The notes: generated by a model from the letters alone, not told the origin. DNA of 64,000 nt from Caprella mutica (GCA_947561585.1 CANNZV010000439.1:186001-250000), one strand, 5' to 3'. Positions 45,821 to 57,985 are shown, numbered from the stretch's first letter. Numbers and translations are program-made.

Positions 45821-46030
45821 AGGGTAAGTTCCGAATTTTCGGTCAGTTCCACATCTTCGTACACGTGAGAATAAAATATACAAGAATTAATACTAATATT
45901 TTATTTAAATTGGTATTCATGATACCTGACGGTATCATGAATACCAATAAAAAGTAAAATAATAACTCTAGTACATTTTTTTCTTACGAGTACGAAATTG
46001 TGGAACTAACCAATAATTCGGGACTTACGT
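45821..46030. mobile_element. Palindromic MITE, family B copy 2, next to an exon
   Basis: A 210-bp foldback with ends agggtaagttccgaattttc and the near reverse complement ggttagttccac-type arm ending gtaagtcccg on the minus strand. Its central palindrome (ttggtattcatgatacctga and mirror) closely resembles the centre of the family A element at 11740-11790, although the outer arms of the two families are unrelated. It ends 15 bases inside the intron after the exon 46217-46046 and supplies a second GTAAGT 17 bases past the real donor. Confidence 0.8.
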
Positions 46031-46045
46031 AGGTACCAATCTTAC

Positions 46046-46217
46046 CTCATCCTTAGAGACTTGCAATTCCTGAGATTTGAAGGATGCGAGTACGTCAGGC
46101 AGCACGTCACGTGACCCCTGCCTTGCCGCAGTTGTCTTCAGGGAGCGAATGGTTTGACTGTGCTGCCAACCAAGACTGGTGAACTGCTCCAACCAGCCAC
46201 CATCCTTCTCGCCAACC
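46046..46217 (-). CDS. unc-13-4B/Munc13-4-like gene, N-terminal exon
   Basis: This is an internal coding exon of 172 nt, read on the minus strand. The acceptor is tctctctag and the donor is GAG|gtaaga. It starts with one base completing a codon, then 57 open codons beginning VGEKDGGWLEQF and ending LQVSKDE, and ends in phase 0. It joins in phase to the exon at 29922-29761. I do not recognise this stretch by itself. Its assignment rests on phase continuity and on its position upstream of exons that clearly match the Munc13-4/BAIAP3 family, whose N-terminus is poorly conserved. No start codon is present, so at least one exon lies upstream (higher coordinates, possibly outside the window). It is GC-richer than its surroundings. 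Its acceptor abuts a 22-bp satellite, and its donor lies 15 bases from a MITE end. The following intron would be 16,123 bp. Exon status is likely; membership of this gene is moderately sure. Confidence 0.72.
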
Positions 46218-46221
46218 CTAG

Positions 46222-47780
46222 AGAGAGGTAAGTATGGTTGAGAACAGAGGTAAGTATGGTTAAGAACAGAGGTAAGTATGGTTAAGAACAGAGGTAAGAA
46301 TGGTTAAGAACAGAGGTAAGTATGGTTAAGAACAGAGGTAAGAATGGTTAAGAACAGAGGTAAGTATGGTTAAGAACATAGGTAAGTATGGTTAAGAACA
46401 GAGGTAAGTATGGTTAAGAACAGAGGTAAGTATGGTTAAGAACAGAGGTAAGAATGGTTAAGAACAGAGGTAAGTATGGTTAAGAACAGAGGTAAGTATG
46501 GTTAAGAACATAGGTAGGTATGGTTAAGAACAGAGGTGAGAATGGTTAAGAACATAGGTAGGTATGGTTAAGAACATAGGTAGGTATGGTTAAGAACAGA
46601 GGTAGGTATAGTTAAGAACATAGGTAGGTATGGTTAAGAACATAGGTAGGTATGGTTAAGAACATAGGTAGGTATGGTTAAGAACATAGGTAGGTATAGT
46701 TAAGAACAGAGGTAGGTATGGTTAAGAACATAGGTAGGTATGGTTAAGAACATAAGTAGGTATGGTTAAGAACATAGGTAGGTATGGTTAAGAACAGAGG
46801 TAGGTATAGTTAAGAACAGAGGTAAGAATGGTTAAGAACAGAGGTAAGTATGGTTAAGAACAGAGGTAAGTATGGTTAAGAACATAGGTAGGTATGGTTA
46901 AGAACATAGGTAGGTATAGTTAAGAACAGAGGTAGGTATGGTTAAGAACATAGGTAGGTATGGTTAAGAACATAGGTAGGTATGGTTAAGAACATAGGTA
47001 GGTATGGTTAAGAACAGAGGTAGGTATAGTTAAGAACAGAGGTAAGAATGGTTAAGAACAGAGGTAAGTATGGTTAAGAACAGAGGTAAGTATGGTTAAG
47101 AACATAGGTAGGTATGGTTAAGAACAGAGGTGAGAATGGTTAAGAACATAGGTAGGTATGGTTAAGAACATAGGTAGGTATGGTTAAGAACATAGGTAGG
47201 TATGGTTAAGAACATAGGTAGGTATAGTTAAGAACATAGGTAGGTATAGTTAAGAACAGAGGTAGGTATGGTTAAGAACATAGGTAGGTATGGTTAAGAA
47301 CATAGGTAGGTATGGTTAAGAACAGAGGTAGGTATGGTTAAGAACATAGGTAGGTATGGTTAAGAACATAGGTAGGTATGGTTAAGAACATAGGTAGGTA
47401 TGGTTAAGAACAGAGGTAGGTATGGTTAAGAACATAGGTAGGTATGGTTAAGAACATAGGTAGGTATGGTTAAGAACAGAGGTAGGTATGGTTAAGAACA
47501 TAGCTAGGTATAGTTAAGAACATAGGTAGGTATGGTTAAGAACATAGGTAGGTATGGTTAAGAACAGAGGTAGGTATGGTTAAGAACATAGCTAGGTATA
47601 GTTAAGAACATAGGTAGGTATGGTTAAGAACATAGGTAGGTATGGTTAAGAACAGAGGTAGGTATGGTTAAGAACATAGCTAGGTATAGTTAAGAACATA
47701 GGTAGGTATGGTTAAGAACATAGGTAGGTATAGTTAAGAACATAGGTAGGTATGGTTAAGAACATAGGTAGGTATAGTTA
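46222..47780. repeat. 22-bp minisatellite upstream of the first visible exon
   Basis: About 70 copies of gttaagaacataggtaggta tg, with older-looking variants gaacagaggtaagtatg near the exon and gaacatagctaggtatag at the far side. On the sense (minus) strand each unit reads cataccta..atgttcttaac, containing cttaac, a good metazoan branch-point sequence. On the plus strand the units near the exon contain aggtaagtat, a consensus 5' splice site. The array ends about five bases before the acceptor of the exon 46217-46046. Confidence 0.94.
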
Positions 47781-47784
47781 AGTG

Positions 47785-48596
47785 GTTTATACCAATTCTC
47801 AGTTTCTACCCAATGATAAAATTTATAATGATGAAATTTTCTTAATATGTTAATTACTAAATTACAAGAAATGTAAAGTGAATATTGATATTTTGTATCG
47901 GAATTACTAATTATTTCAGTTAGTTGCATTTGTCTTACAAAATATATATAACCTTTAAATTAAATGAATAAGTATTTTTTACTGTTACTAGTTATATTAA
48001 TTGTACTGTTGGAAACAGGTTGGCAATTAAAATAAACTGTTTGATTGTTTACTTAATAAAACTTAAATATAGTAAGCCATGACTGCATGATGAAACTAAA
48101 AAAATGTTCAAATATTTCAAGATATTATCATTTAATTGAAAAAGAAAACTTGAACAGATGGAAACAAACACAAATTCACTCTTTTCGTGTTACAAGAATT
48201 TACTTCGAAAGAGAAAAGAAAACACATCAAAATATTATTACCAAGTTTGCAATATTATAAAGATGAAATTGCAATATATTTTAGACAGTATTCTGAAGCA
48301 ATCATCACTAGATTTCATACTATAATAACAGTTGTGATATCAGAGCAGGGCGATAATTAAGATATGTGACACTGTCTTCAGTGAGTATTTATGTTTCTAT
48401 TTATACACAGCTCATACATAATGCATGTCATGTAGAGTGTTGCCATAAACATCTCCTGAATTGTCGCTATAAATGTCAAGTGGCATGAGGAATATCCCTC
48501 TGAACGTCATACGCAGAACATTACTAACGCGATGGTACAAAAAGATGGAATAATATCTATGAGAGAACACTGGCATAGTAATACTACTTGCTTCAT
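47785..48596. other. Upstream intron or flank, nothing recognised
   Basis: AT-rich sequence between two minisatellites. No acceptor/donor-bounded frame ending in phase 2, as would be needed upstream of the exon 46217-46046. Confidence 0.55.
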
Positions 48597-49190
48597 CATC
48601 TACAGTGTCTACAGGCCTCATCATCTACAGTGTCTACAGGCCTCATCATCTACAGTGTCTAGAGGCCTCATCATCTACAGTGTCTACAGGCCTCATCATC
48701 TACAGTGTCTACAGGCCTCATCATCTACAGTGTCTACAGGCCTCATCATCTACAGTGTCTACAGGCCTCATCATCTACAGTGTCTACAGGCCTCATCATC
48801 TACAGTGTCTACAGGCCTCATCATCTACAGTGTCTACAGGCCTCATCATCTACAGTGTCTAGAGGCCTCATCATCTACAGTGTCTACAGGCCTCATCATC
48901 TACAGTGTCTACAGGCCTCATCATCTACAGTGTCTACAGGCCTCATCATCTACAGTGTCTACAGGCCTCATCATCTACAGTGTCTACAGGCCTCATCATC
49001 TACAGTGTCTACAGGCATCATCATCCACAATGTCTACAGGCCTCATCATCTACAGTGTCAACAGGCCTCTTTATCTACAGTGTCTACAGGCTTCTTCATC
49101 TACAGTGTCTACAGCCTCATAATCTACAGTGTCTAAAGGACTCATCATCTACAGTGTCTACAAGCTTCATCATCTACAGTGTCTACAGGC
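48597..49190. repeat. 25-bp minisatellite
   Basis: About 24 copies of tctacagtgtctacaggcct catca, very uniform on the left and more varied after 49010. Because 25 is not a multiple of three, all frames cycle. The long frames of 85-196 codons seen here result from a stop-free unit and are not genes. Confidence 0.94.
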
Positions 49191-49994
49191 TAATAGCTCA
49201 ATATATGAAATTATTATCACTGTCTCCACTGAATAAGAGCAAATTAAATAATTTCGTATCCATGACACCACCTGTTCTATTATAATATCATTGTAATTTT
49301 TATAACTAATCAGTAATACCACATACATTTTTCAATCTCTGAAAGGAGTCACATTTTCTTTACTTCTCCACCTATGAATTATTTTCCCACAGCCTGGGAC
49401 AGAAAATACATCCTCAGTGAAGTATAATTTTGATCTCTGCAATAAGAATTGGAATCTGTGTCCTCGTCACAATGGCTCTGTTATGAACACAAACATTGGC
49501 TTTCTTTGGCAGGAAGAATGGACTCTCTTTGCAAAGAAAAGTTCATGGGAAACATGAGAATTTGTGAGGATATTTCATGAATAGGTGCAATGTTTACCAG
49601 TTAAATCTGATTTCAAATTGTGTTAAGTACACAGTTGTTTGAAGCTCACTAGTGTGTAATGGATAAACAATGCAGGATTTGACGAAAAATATACCTGGTT
49701 CTATATCAATGCATGTGTAACTCTAATATTATTATAGATGAATATTTGAATTACTCCTTGATGATTATTTAGATATGAAAGAAAGGTCTACTTGAAATAT
49801 TGTATAATCTTAAATGCTTAGAACCGAAGCTATTATAACTAGTGAATGGTTTGCTTTTGCTTTTGTTCACCGCTTCTATGGACAAAAGTTATGTTGAAAT
49901 GAATGTCTCAACTTTCTTCCAGTCTACACGCAAGTTATGCATCTATGAAGCTAGATAAATCTTGTTCACATGATTTGCTACTCAGCTTTCGAAA

Positions 49995-50085
49995 GAGTAA
50001 TGGAAGGAGCAACGGAAGGAGCAACGGAAGGAGCAACAGAAGGAGCATCGGAAGGAGCAACGGAAGGAGCAACGGATGGAGCAAC
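49995..50085. repeat. 12-bp tandem repeat
   Basis: About eight copies of ggaaggagcaac with minor variants (agaaggagcatc, ggatggagc). It gives false frames of NGRS or GATE repeats. Confidence 0.9.
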
Positions 50086-50823
50086 AATTTTCAAAGGTTG
50101 CGAAGAAGTTAATCATACATTGGTGAAAGATTCGATCATTTATTGTGGGTAGAAGATGGGGCATCTCCTCATCTCAAGGAAGTCCTCTTCAATAATATTG
50201 TTATTGTTCTTGGTCTTGATAGTAGGATTGCTCTTGCTCATGATAATATATGAAACCTTATAATCTTTTTCCTGTGAGGTTACATAAAGAGTTCTAATTA
50301 ATAAACCTCCTTGTGACCTCAACGAACTGAAAAATGTGATAACTCAAAGATTTCACCAATTTAAGCAAACGACAGCTGATCATCAACGCTGTAGCTGCAA
50401 TGAGGTGCCGATCACAATTATCATGTTACACCTGACACTGTGAGTGCGAGGAAGAATGCGGTTAGCAGATTTAAATCAAAATACATGTTTCTTTTCCTTG
50501 TATCGTAGACAGTATTATAAGCATATTTAATCATAATTTATAATACATATAGTAAGTACGATTGCCTAATTTCCTGAGACAACCTGTATAGAAACAAAGT
50601 ATATGCATTTATTAGTTCATTAATGCGATATTTTCAATTAGAATTTTATAGTTGACAATAAATGGTTTGATTTTTTTTGTTTTTGTTATATTATGCAAAA
50701 ATATATTCAATCTATATGAAATAAGTTGGTATTTCAATGTATGTAAATTGCATACCTTCATTGTAAAAGCATCGTCAAGATGCTATTTATTTAGAATATA
50801 ATCTCATAGTTATTGTGGTTCTA

Positions 50824-50908
50824 GGTAAATTCTCCCACGTAAAATTCCACCATGGAAAGTTCCACCAATTAATGTACACCGCTGGAAATTTCTCCATGGA
50901 AAATTTAA
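50824..50908. repeat. Dispersed ggaaattccacc element, copy 1
   Basis: The stretch ttctaggtaaattctcccac, then aaaattccaccatggaaagt, then ccgctggaaatttctccatg aligns throughout with 62218-62302. The motif (g)gaaa(a)ttcca is itself palindromic and recurs about every 13-14 bases. Probably part of a small dispersed element. Confidence 0.6.
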
Positions 50909-52529
50909 GCTATTCTTTCTCACCATTTTGCTGTAAACCCCAGTAACTCTGATTGCATATATCTATTTCATATGCTTTCAATTATTTCTATAATCAATAC
51001 ATGGCAATATCTGCTTTTACTTCCGCAGTTTGTTTATTGTTTCGGATGTCAGGTAGGTAGGTAGGAATAATTGATTCAATATATTAAATATTCTGGTGAA
51101 GGTGCAAAACATGAAAAAAACGTACGATGTGTACTATTATTTACATCGAATTAACATTACTTCCTTGTATTAGGATCGTGTGTGCATTGTTTGGTTTTTA
51201 AATTTTAATTGGTAGTAAATCAAAGCGTGTGAAATATTTTTCGTCAGCGTCAGATTCCTGTATCGTATTATTGTTGCACACAGAGTATGAAAAACTAAAA
51301 GTATATAAAAATGAGTATAAAGAAACAAAATTAATGCGATTTGCAGAACAATGAATCTAGACTTCATAGTTCTACAATATTATGTATTATATTAAAGAAC
51401 AAATAATTAAAAAAAAATTGTGTAATTGGTGGTAACCGGACAATATTTTTTTAGTTAATTATTTCAGAAATTATAATTATGTCTTCTGTCACGATTAATA
51501 AATTGAATAATTAGAGATATTCCAAAAAAGGATTCGGAAACTATTTATTTCTATTAACTACCACGTAGAACTTTTATTAATTGAACAGTTCAGAAATTAT
51601 AGTTATTTGTTATACGTATTACCAATGGTGGTATTACCCATTACATTTATTGTGCTTATCTTAGAGCTCACATTTTTACAGGATATTATAGATATTATAC
51701 CGCCCACTAGATATTATATAAGTCTCTAATGCATTCGGGAGTAAAGTTTCTATTTAATAATTTGATTTAATGGGTGTTACGAAGATATCATTTAATTTAA
51801 TATTATTTGTGTGAGTGAAGATCATATTGAATCTAATGAATTATTATTTAGTAGCTTCAATTTAATTATACAAAGGCGTTTATTATTACATCAATGGGAT
51901 ATATCTTCTGTTTTGAAATAAGATTTAGTAACAAAAGGACATTTGTACAACACAATATCATTTAATGATACATTTCAATATTAAATAGTTACGTAATTAT
52001 TTCTTTGAAGGACTGACTGATTGAGTTTCTTTAAGAGAAAATATCTATTTGATATGATTGAAGTTTGGATTGATTTTGTAATTATCATTAATGCGTAACG
52101 GTGATCATGAATATTTGGTATACTAATTTAATTATTTATTGTATTTTATTTAAATTTGTACCCTAAATTTAATATTCGTTCTTACCTAGTTTCACCAGTG
52201 ATAATTAAGAAATTTATAATTTTTACTCCTTCGTTTTTTTGAAAATTGTATTAAAGTTCTTATGAATATTTTACTTTTTTTCAGCATTCTCACAGTTTTC
52301 TGCTCGAAATTTCCTAAGCCTGAGATAGAGGCGATAAATCTTACAGTGTTACTTAAATAATTTACCCGAAAATACTAAATAAAACTGAGAAAATAATTAG
52401 AATGCTTCTACAGAATCTCTTGGAGTACAATCAGAACCAGAGTAATACAACAAATATCGAAATTTTGATCATTTTATCAATACATTTTGTTACAGAACCA
52501 CAGTAACGCTGAACTACTTTTTGTCTAAC

Positions 52530-52803
52530 TTGGCCCAATTAGAGTCAATTCAAAGCCATTCCTGCGGATCGCTTGAATTCTTGCAAATTCAGCTAACCTC
52601 TGCAAGCTGTGTCTTCAGGCCTCTGAAGTTAACTGTCTAGGAATCTTTTTATATCGATTCTATTTAATTAGTCCCTGCATAGAGTATTTGGAGGTACTCA
52701 TCTGTTATGCTAATTTTCTGGCACTCAGTTGCTAATTACGGTCAATTAGCTTTTTCACACTATTGGTGCTACCTGACTGCTTTCTATATATTAATGTTTT
52801 ACT
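52530..52803. promoter_or_regulatory. Candidate conserved non-coding block with homeodomain-type sites
   Basis: Sequence of normal complexity within AT-rich DNA, with no long frame. It contains tttaattagtccctgc, ctgttatgctaattttc and an inverted pair of homeodomain-type sites, gctaattacggtcaattagc (two GCTAATT arms six bases apart). The call is by composition and motif only. Confidence 0.35.
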
Positions 52804-52845
52804 GGAGGTTGTGCGACTGTTCATATGAATAGTCGCACAACCTCC
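52804..52845. other. 42-bp near-perfect palindrome
   Basis: The arms ggaggttgtgcgact and agtcgcacaacctcc are exact reverse complements, and the 12 bases between them (gttcatatgaat) also pair except for one position. The site stands alone rather than inside an array. It could be a hairpin in RNA, a recombination scar or a protein-binding site. Confidence 0.8.
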
Positions 52846-55800
52846 ATAAACAACTAATAGGTTGTTTTCAGGTGTTGTGAACTGTTATGGGGCACTCTTT
52901 GAAATGTTTGAGACATTAATATTCTTGGGGTAAGAGTCAGTGGTCTCGAGGGCAACAATTTGGTAATGCTCAACATTATAAAACTAACTTCTATTTAAAA
53001 TACCTGCAATAAATGTTTTGCAATACATGTGAGCATTGATAGGTAGGTATGTGTCCATTAATAATATTAAAGGTTCTCTACATACCATTAGGCTAATATT
53101 TGGAATTAATATTAAGTAGCTTTTGGATTACCAAAATAAATATTTTTCTTTTGGTTGAAAGTTCTGATATGCACTTCTTGCACACATTTTTAAGTGAAAT
53201 GCAGTTTGCCACTAATCACACTACGCTTATTATTTCCTTCGCATTACCGCATAGACAAATTCAGAAAGTCATTATTGAAAATTAAAGTACATTTATTGTC
53301 AATTCAGACTATACAATGAAATCATCTTGGGTCACAATTTCATAAGACTACATAATTTATAATAATAACTGTATAGAATGATTTACCTATTCATTTTTTT
53401 CTAAGGAAAAAGAAATATACAGTAAAATTTATTCATTACCAAAGGCTATAGATTTATAGGCTTAAACTTCGACTGTTTATGTATATAGTTCTTGTTCATA
53501 ACTTCTAATAGTAAAATAAACATTTCATATCGAATAGAAATTATTGAGTGTAAAAATAATATTATGGTCAGTAGACAAATAAAAAATGGGTGGCATGAGA
53601 ATAAAGTTGTGTTTGGCAGGGTATTTAATATAAATTTTATATTTACTAGCTTATTTAACTCATTAGGAAAAAGGAATTTTATTATCAATATTGAAAATAG
53701 AACCGTCAGCAAAGTTATTTAATAATGTGGTGAATTATTTGATTTGTGCCATTTTTTGGTAATATTTCAATTTTATTCTTATGTGTTTTATGTAGCTATA
53801 TATTTTTAACAACCTAACAATGCTGTAAATACATAAGAATTTCATTATTATCCATTGCTTTCATCCAATAACTTTATTATAATCATTTTAAAACAAATGA
53901 TGACATTACTTATAACATAATTATTTTATGTATTTACTGACAATATCATTGCGATTGAAAATAATTAATAACTGCAGAATATTCATCAAAGCTTTACTGT
54001 TATTGTAGTTCGTTATCAAATTTAAAGTGCATTGTATAAACGTTTTCTATTGTTTCTTATATATCAGCTCATCAATACCTTTCTGGTACATGTTCATATC
54101 TTCACCAAGTCTCTCATAACATTTCTATATTGTTCTGAATCAAAATACCCAGAAGTTTGGCTGTGTAAAACTTCGGGGCAAACATTGCCGAAAAGAATTA
54201 CCCTACAGAGAAATATTATGGTACTTTAAGGTGAAAAATATGAAGCAACATCTCTGAATATGAAGCTATGCAGGTAAAGCTCGTACAACGGACACTGGAT
54301 GTACCGGATAAAATGTCCGCTGTGTCGAGCAATGGACGCTATGCGCGACTGAGGTTTTACTTCAGTTGGGGATTCGAACTTCTTAAGTTTTCTTTAACAG
54401 CATTTCAAAGAAACGCTAATGAGGGTAAACTATCTCAGATTTTCATTAAATGAAATTTTAATGAAAAATTATAATATTTATATAACTTACTTATAGTATA
54501 CATGTACGAAATAGTAAGGTAGGTATAACTGTAGCCAATCTATAATAGAGAATAGTTATTTTTCTTTTTAATTTCTATAGAACTTTTCTAATAAAAAAAA
54601 TTGTGGTGGAAAATGGTAACAAAATGGAAATACTGAAAATCGTAAAAACAATAAATTAAAAGGGAGTGTTAGTTAGTAAAGCATAATAACTCTGAATTTA
54701 ATAAATGATTGACTAGTTGTATTAGCGAGCTGCATGTCTGGTAGAGAGGACAGTTTTTGTCCATCTAAAGATCGTCCGCTGTTCAAGCTTCACCTGTAAC
54801 TCTAAAAATGAACCTAATACAACTGAATATGAAGTTACACCTCTGAATATGAAGCTACACCTCTAAAGATTTTAATAATTTACAAGTTTTTGTGTAGCTC
54901 CTCCCTCATCGAATCTCAAGAGTCAAGACGTGACAAAATCCCTCGTAAGATTTACAAGATAAAAAGTATTAATAATCTGAACACTGATTGCTATCTCTTC
55001 ACCGTTATTATAATTAGTGAAACATAAAGAAAAGGGGTAATTAATTAAACTGTCTCCTCCTATTGTCCTTCATTATTACGATAAAGTCTTCATTATAGAA
55101 CAGTTATTAATGAGTGACATTATTTACCTCCACTTCAATTGACATCACATTTGCTGATTGAACTGCTGTCCCTATATTTCATGCTTTGTAAATAGAAAGT
55201 GGTGAAGAAATTGCTAGTAGGTTGTATAATTATTACATTTAATTATCTCTATAAATAGAATTCACACTATATTTCAAATAAAAATAATTAGGATATATTA
55301 TTTATTTGATTTTCATATTTCGTTTTTTATTTACTAATGATAACTCGTCCGGTTTATTGATAACATTCACTAATTGAGTTATTACGTTAAACAGTTTTTG
55401 AAACTTATTAAACAGTTTCTAACTTTTTGTTATTCAACCGAACTATCAAAGCAAACTTATCATCAATTAAATTTCTATAAGAAGTTTTTTTTCTCTTATC
55501 CACATTAATATAAGTTATTGATATAAAAGTAAAATTATATTGTTGGTGTGAATACGTACAAACTATAGCCATTTGGGCAGGCAATTAAGTGTATATAATA
55601 TATATTGCGATGGCTTCCTTTAGTCCTATATATTGCATAGATACAATAAATCAATTAAGCATTCGATAGACCAACAGGAATTGGTAGAAACTGCTAAATT
55701 AACGGGTTATTTTAAAAGGAACTAAAGATGGTAAATGTATTTTAAAGTCCTTAATGGAAATCTGGTACAAGATATTAGATCATTTTGTAACCGTTATTTA

Positions 55801-56999
55801 ATTGATGAGTCTTCAAAATTAATTAAAACTTTGCGTCAATATAAAAAGAAATTATTGTGAACATTTAAACATTAAATTTAACGAATTTATCTATAACTGA
55901 TAAATAGCTATCTATTGAATTGTCTCAGTATAAAATTATGTCTTCATACCGTGATCTTACTATTAATTAATGTATAAAATACATTACACATAAAATAATT
56001 GTTCAATATTATCCAAATAAAAATATCTGTCACCATCGGGAAGTTAAAGCGACGTTTGTAATTCCTTATTTTCGACATATCATGGAATTATTTATTGTCT
56101 GAAGAAATTTAAACTTTATAAATTAATTATTCATTACTGAAGAAAGTTTTATTTAAAAATAACAGTATAAAATATCTATTAATTTATATGCAATGAATCA
56201 CAGAGATCGTAATATCATTTTATTTTTTTTCTCTTTAAATTCGTTGCCTATTCCTTTTCACTAATCAACATCTCTCCATTTGTAAATTAAGTCTAGCTTT
56301 TCCAGAGAAATTGAACGAGTTGCAAACATGTTTTGCCGTCCTCTCTGCTCACTATTTATGTAAATGCGCTCTCTAATAGGACCCTAATTGTGATGAAACC
56401 TAAGCCACCACAGCGAAAACGAACTCACTCATCAAAATAAAACTAGATGAAGGAAATTGCTTGTAATAAATTGGTCTGTCAACTTAATTATCTAATGTAT
56501 TTAGTTGATCTCTATTAAAACTAATTTATTATATGCACTTATGATTATTTTAAATCTAATGACTAATTTATAAAACATTATACAAATCCTTTATAATACT
56601 ATATAACAAATGATATTTTCCACAATAGTGAACTTTGCTAATTATACCAGATATTTTCCCAGTTACCAAATAATCTCCAATAAGTTACTTAAATAGCATA
56701 ATAATAATTTGTTTTCATGGAAAATAAAGTCTCTTTAGAAATTCAATTATCATTGAATAGCATAAACACCTAAATATTCTATTTCAAAGGCTTCATTTTC
56801 TTTTAAATCATCAAGAAGAATAAAAAGAATGACATGTGTTGAATAAAGAAGAAGAAGAAGAAGAAGGGGTTCCTCATTATTCGATGTTGAAGACCAAGAA
56901 GACATGTGGAGTTTGCACACGTAGTCAGCACCTCATTAGTGAAGTTGAGATGAACATGTACTGTACTGTTTAATTAATTGGTGTAGCGAAGGTTCTACG

Positions 57000-57047
57000 C
57001 CCCTTTCAGGACATATCCTAACACCCACTTTCCGAATACTGTGAGCC
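57000..57047. mobile_element. Family C terminal fragment
   Basis: The stretch aacacccactttccgaatac followed by tgtgag matches one end of the element at 25417-25520 (acacccactttccgagaact gtgag). No partner end is obvious nearby, so this is a solo end or a heavily truncated copy. Confidence 0.4.
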
Positions 57048-57344
57048 TACATGACAGTCTCAGTACAGCCATTTTCAACCAAAAAGAAAATTACAACAAT
57101 TCTTTTATTCTTCATTTCTTTTTATTGGGAAAAAATTTCTAGGGACGATTTACCAAATAATCTCTACACAATGTATCTGATTGGCAGAATAATTTAGGTT
57201 TTTTTTCCTAAAGGGAGTACTGGAATAGATTGAGTCAAAGTGACTATCTCAGCTGGTCATGATATGACCTGCTGTGAAGTGGGATCGAGTAATTTTGACC
57301 CGTTATATTTTCAGTGTGTTTTCTTTATATGTATGTTATTAAAT

Positions 57345-57985
57345 GGTTCACTACCAGTGGTTCACTCGGTAGAATATGGTTCACTTATTGTGGTTCACAC
57401 TGGGTAGAATGGTTCACTTATTGTGGTTCATACTGGGTAGAATGGTTCACTTCCAATGGTTCACAGGGTAGAATGGTTCACTTATTGTGGTTCATACTGG
57501 GAAGAATGGTTCACTTCCAATGGTTCACAGGGTAGAATGGTTCACTTATTGTGGTTCGCTGGGTAGAATGGTTTACTTATAATGGTTCACAGAGTAGAAT
57601 GGTTCACTTCCAATGGTTCACAGGGTAGAATGGTTCACTTCCAATGGTTCACAGGGTAGAATGGTTCACTTCCAATGGTTCACAGGGTAGAATGGTTCAC
57701 TTCCAATGGTTCACAGGGTAGAATGGTTCACTTCCAATGGTTCACAGGGTAGAATGGTTCACTTCCAATGGTTCACAGGGTAGAATGGTTCACTTCCAAT
57801 GGTTCACTGGGTAGAATGGTTCACTTCCAATGGTTCACTGGGTAGAATGGTTTACTTCCAATGGTTCACTGGGTAGAATGGTTCACTTCCAATGGTTCAC
57901 TGGGTAGAATGGTTCACTTCCAATGGTTCACTGGGTAGAATGGTTCACTTCCAATGGTTCACTGGGTAGAATGGTTCACGGGGGA
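57345..57985. repeat. 31-bp minisatellite
   Basis: About twenty copies of ggttcacttccaatggttca cagggtagaat. The left part has a variant ttattgtggttcatactggg, and the right part has cactgggta in place of cacagggta, so the array has three domains. Confidence 0.93.

Larger units (their letters stand above)
49195..57340. other. Upstream intron or flank, mainly AT-rich
   Basis: No gene was recognised. The region contains the 12-bp repeat, one dispersed-repeat copy (50824), the palindrome at 52804, a loose triple repeat of gaatatgaagctacacctct near 54240-54865, a (GAA)n run at 56846, and the more complex blocks at 52530-52860 and 56270-56430 listed separately. Confidence 0.5.

Noticed and set aside
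48532..49285. Overlapping ORFs of 85-196 codons
   Set aside because: All come from the 25-bp satellite, whose unit lacks stops in every frame. They are shadows of the repeat.
49380..49560. Upstream exon ending in phase 2
   Set aside because: The block has higher complexity, but no continuous minus-strand frame bounded by AG and GT.
52590..52630. Microexon RPEDTACR between ttcag and gttagc on the minus strand
   Set aside because: Only 25 bases, with no family support. Splice-like sites of this strength occur by chance.
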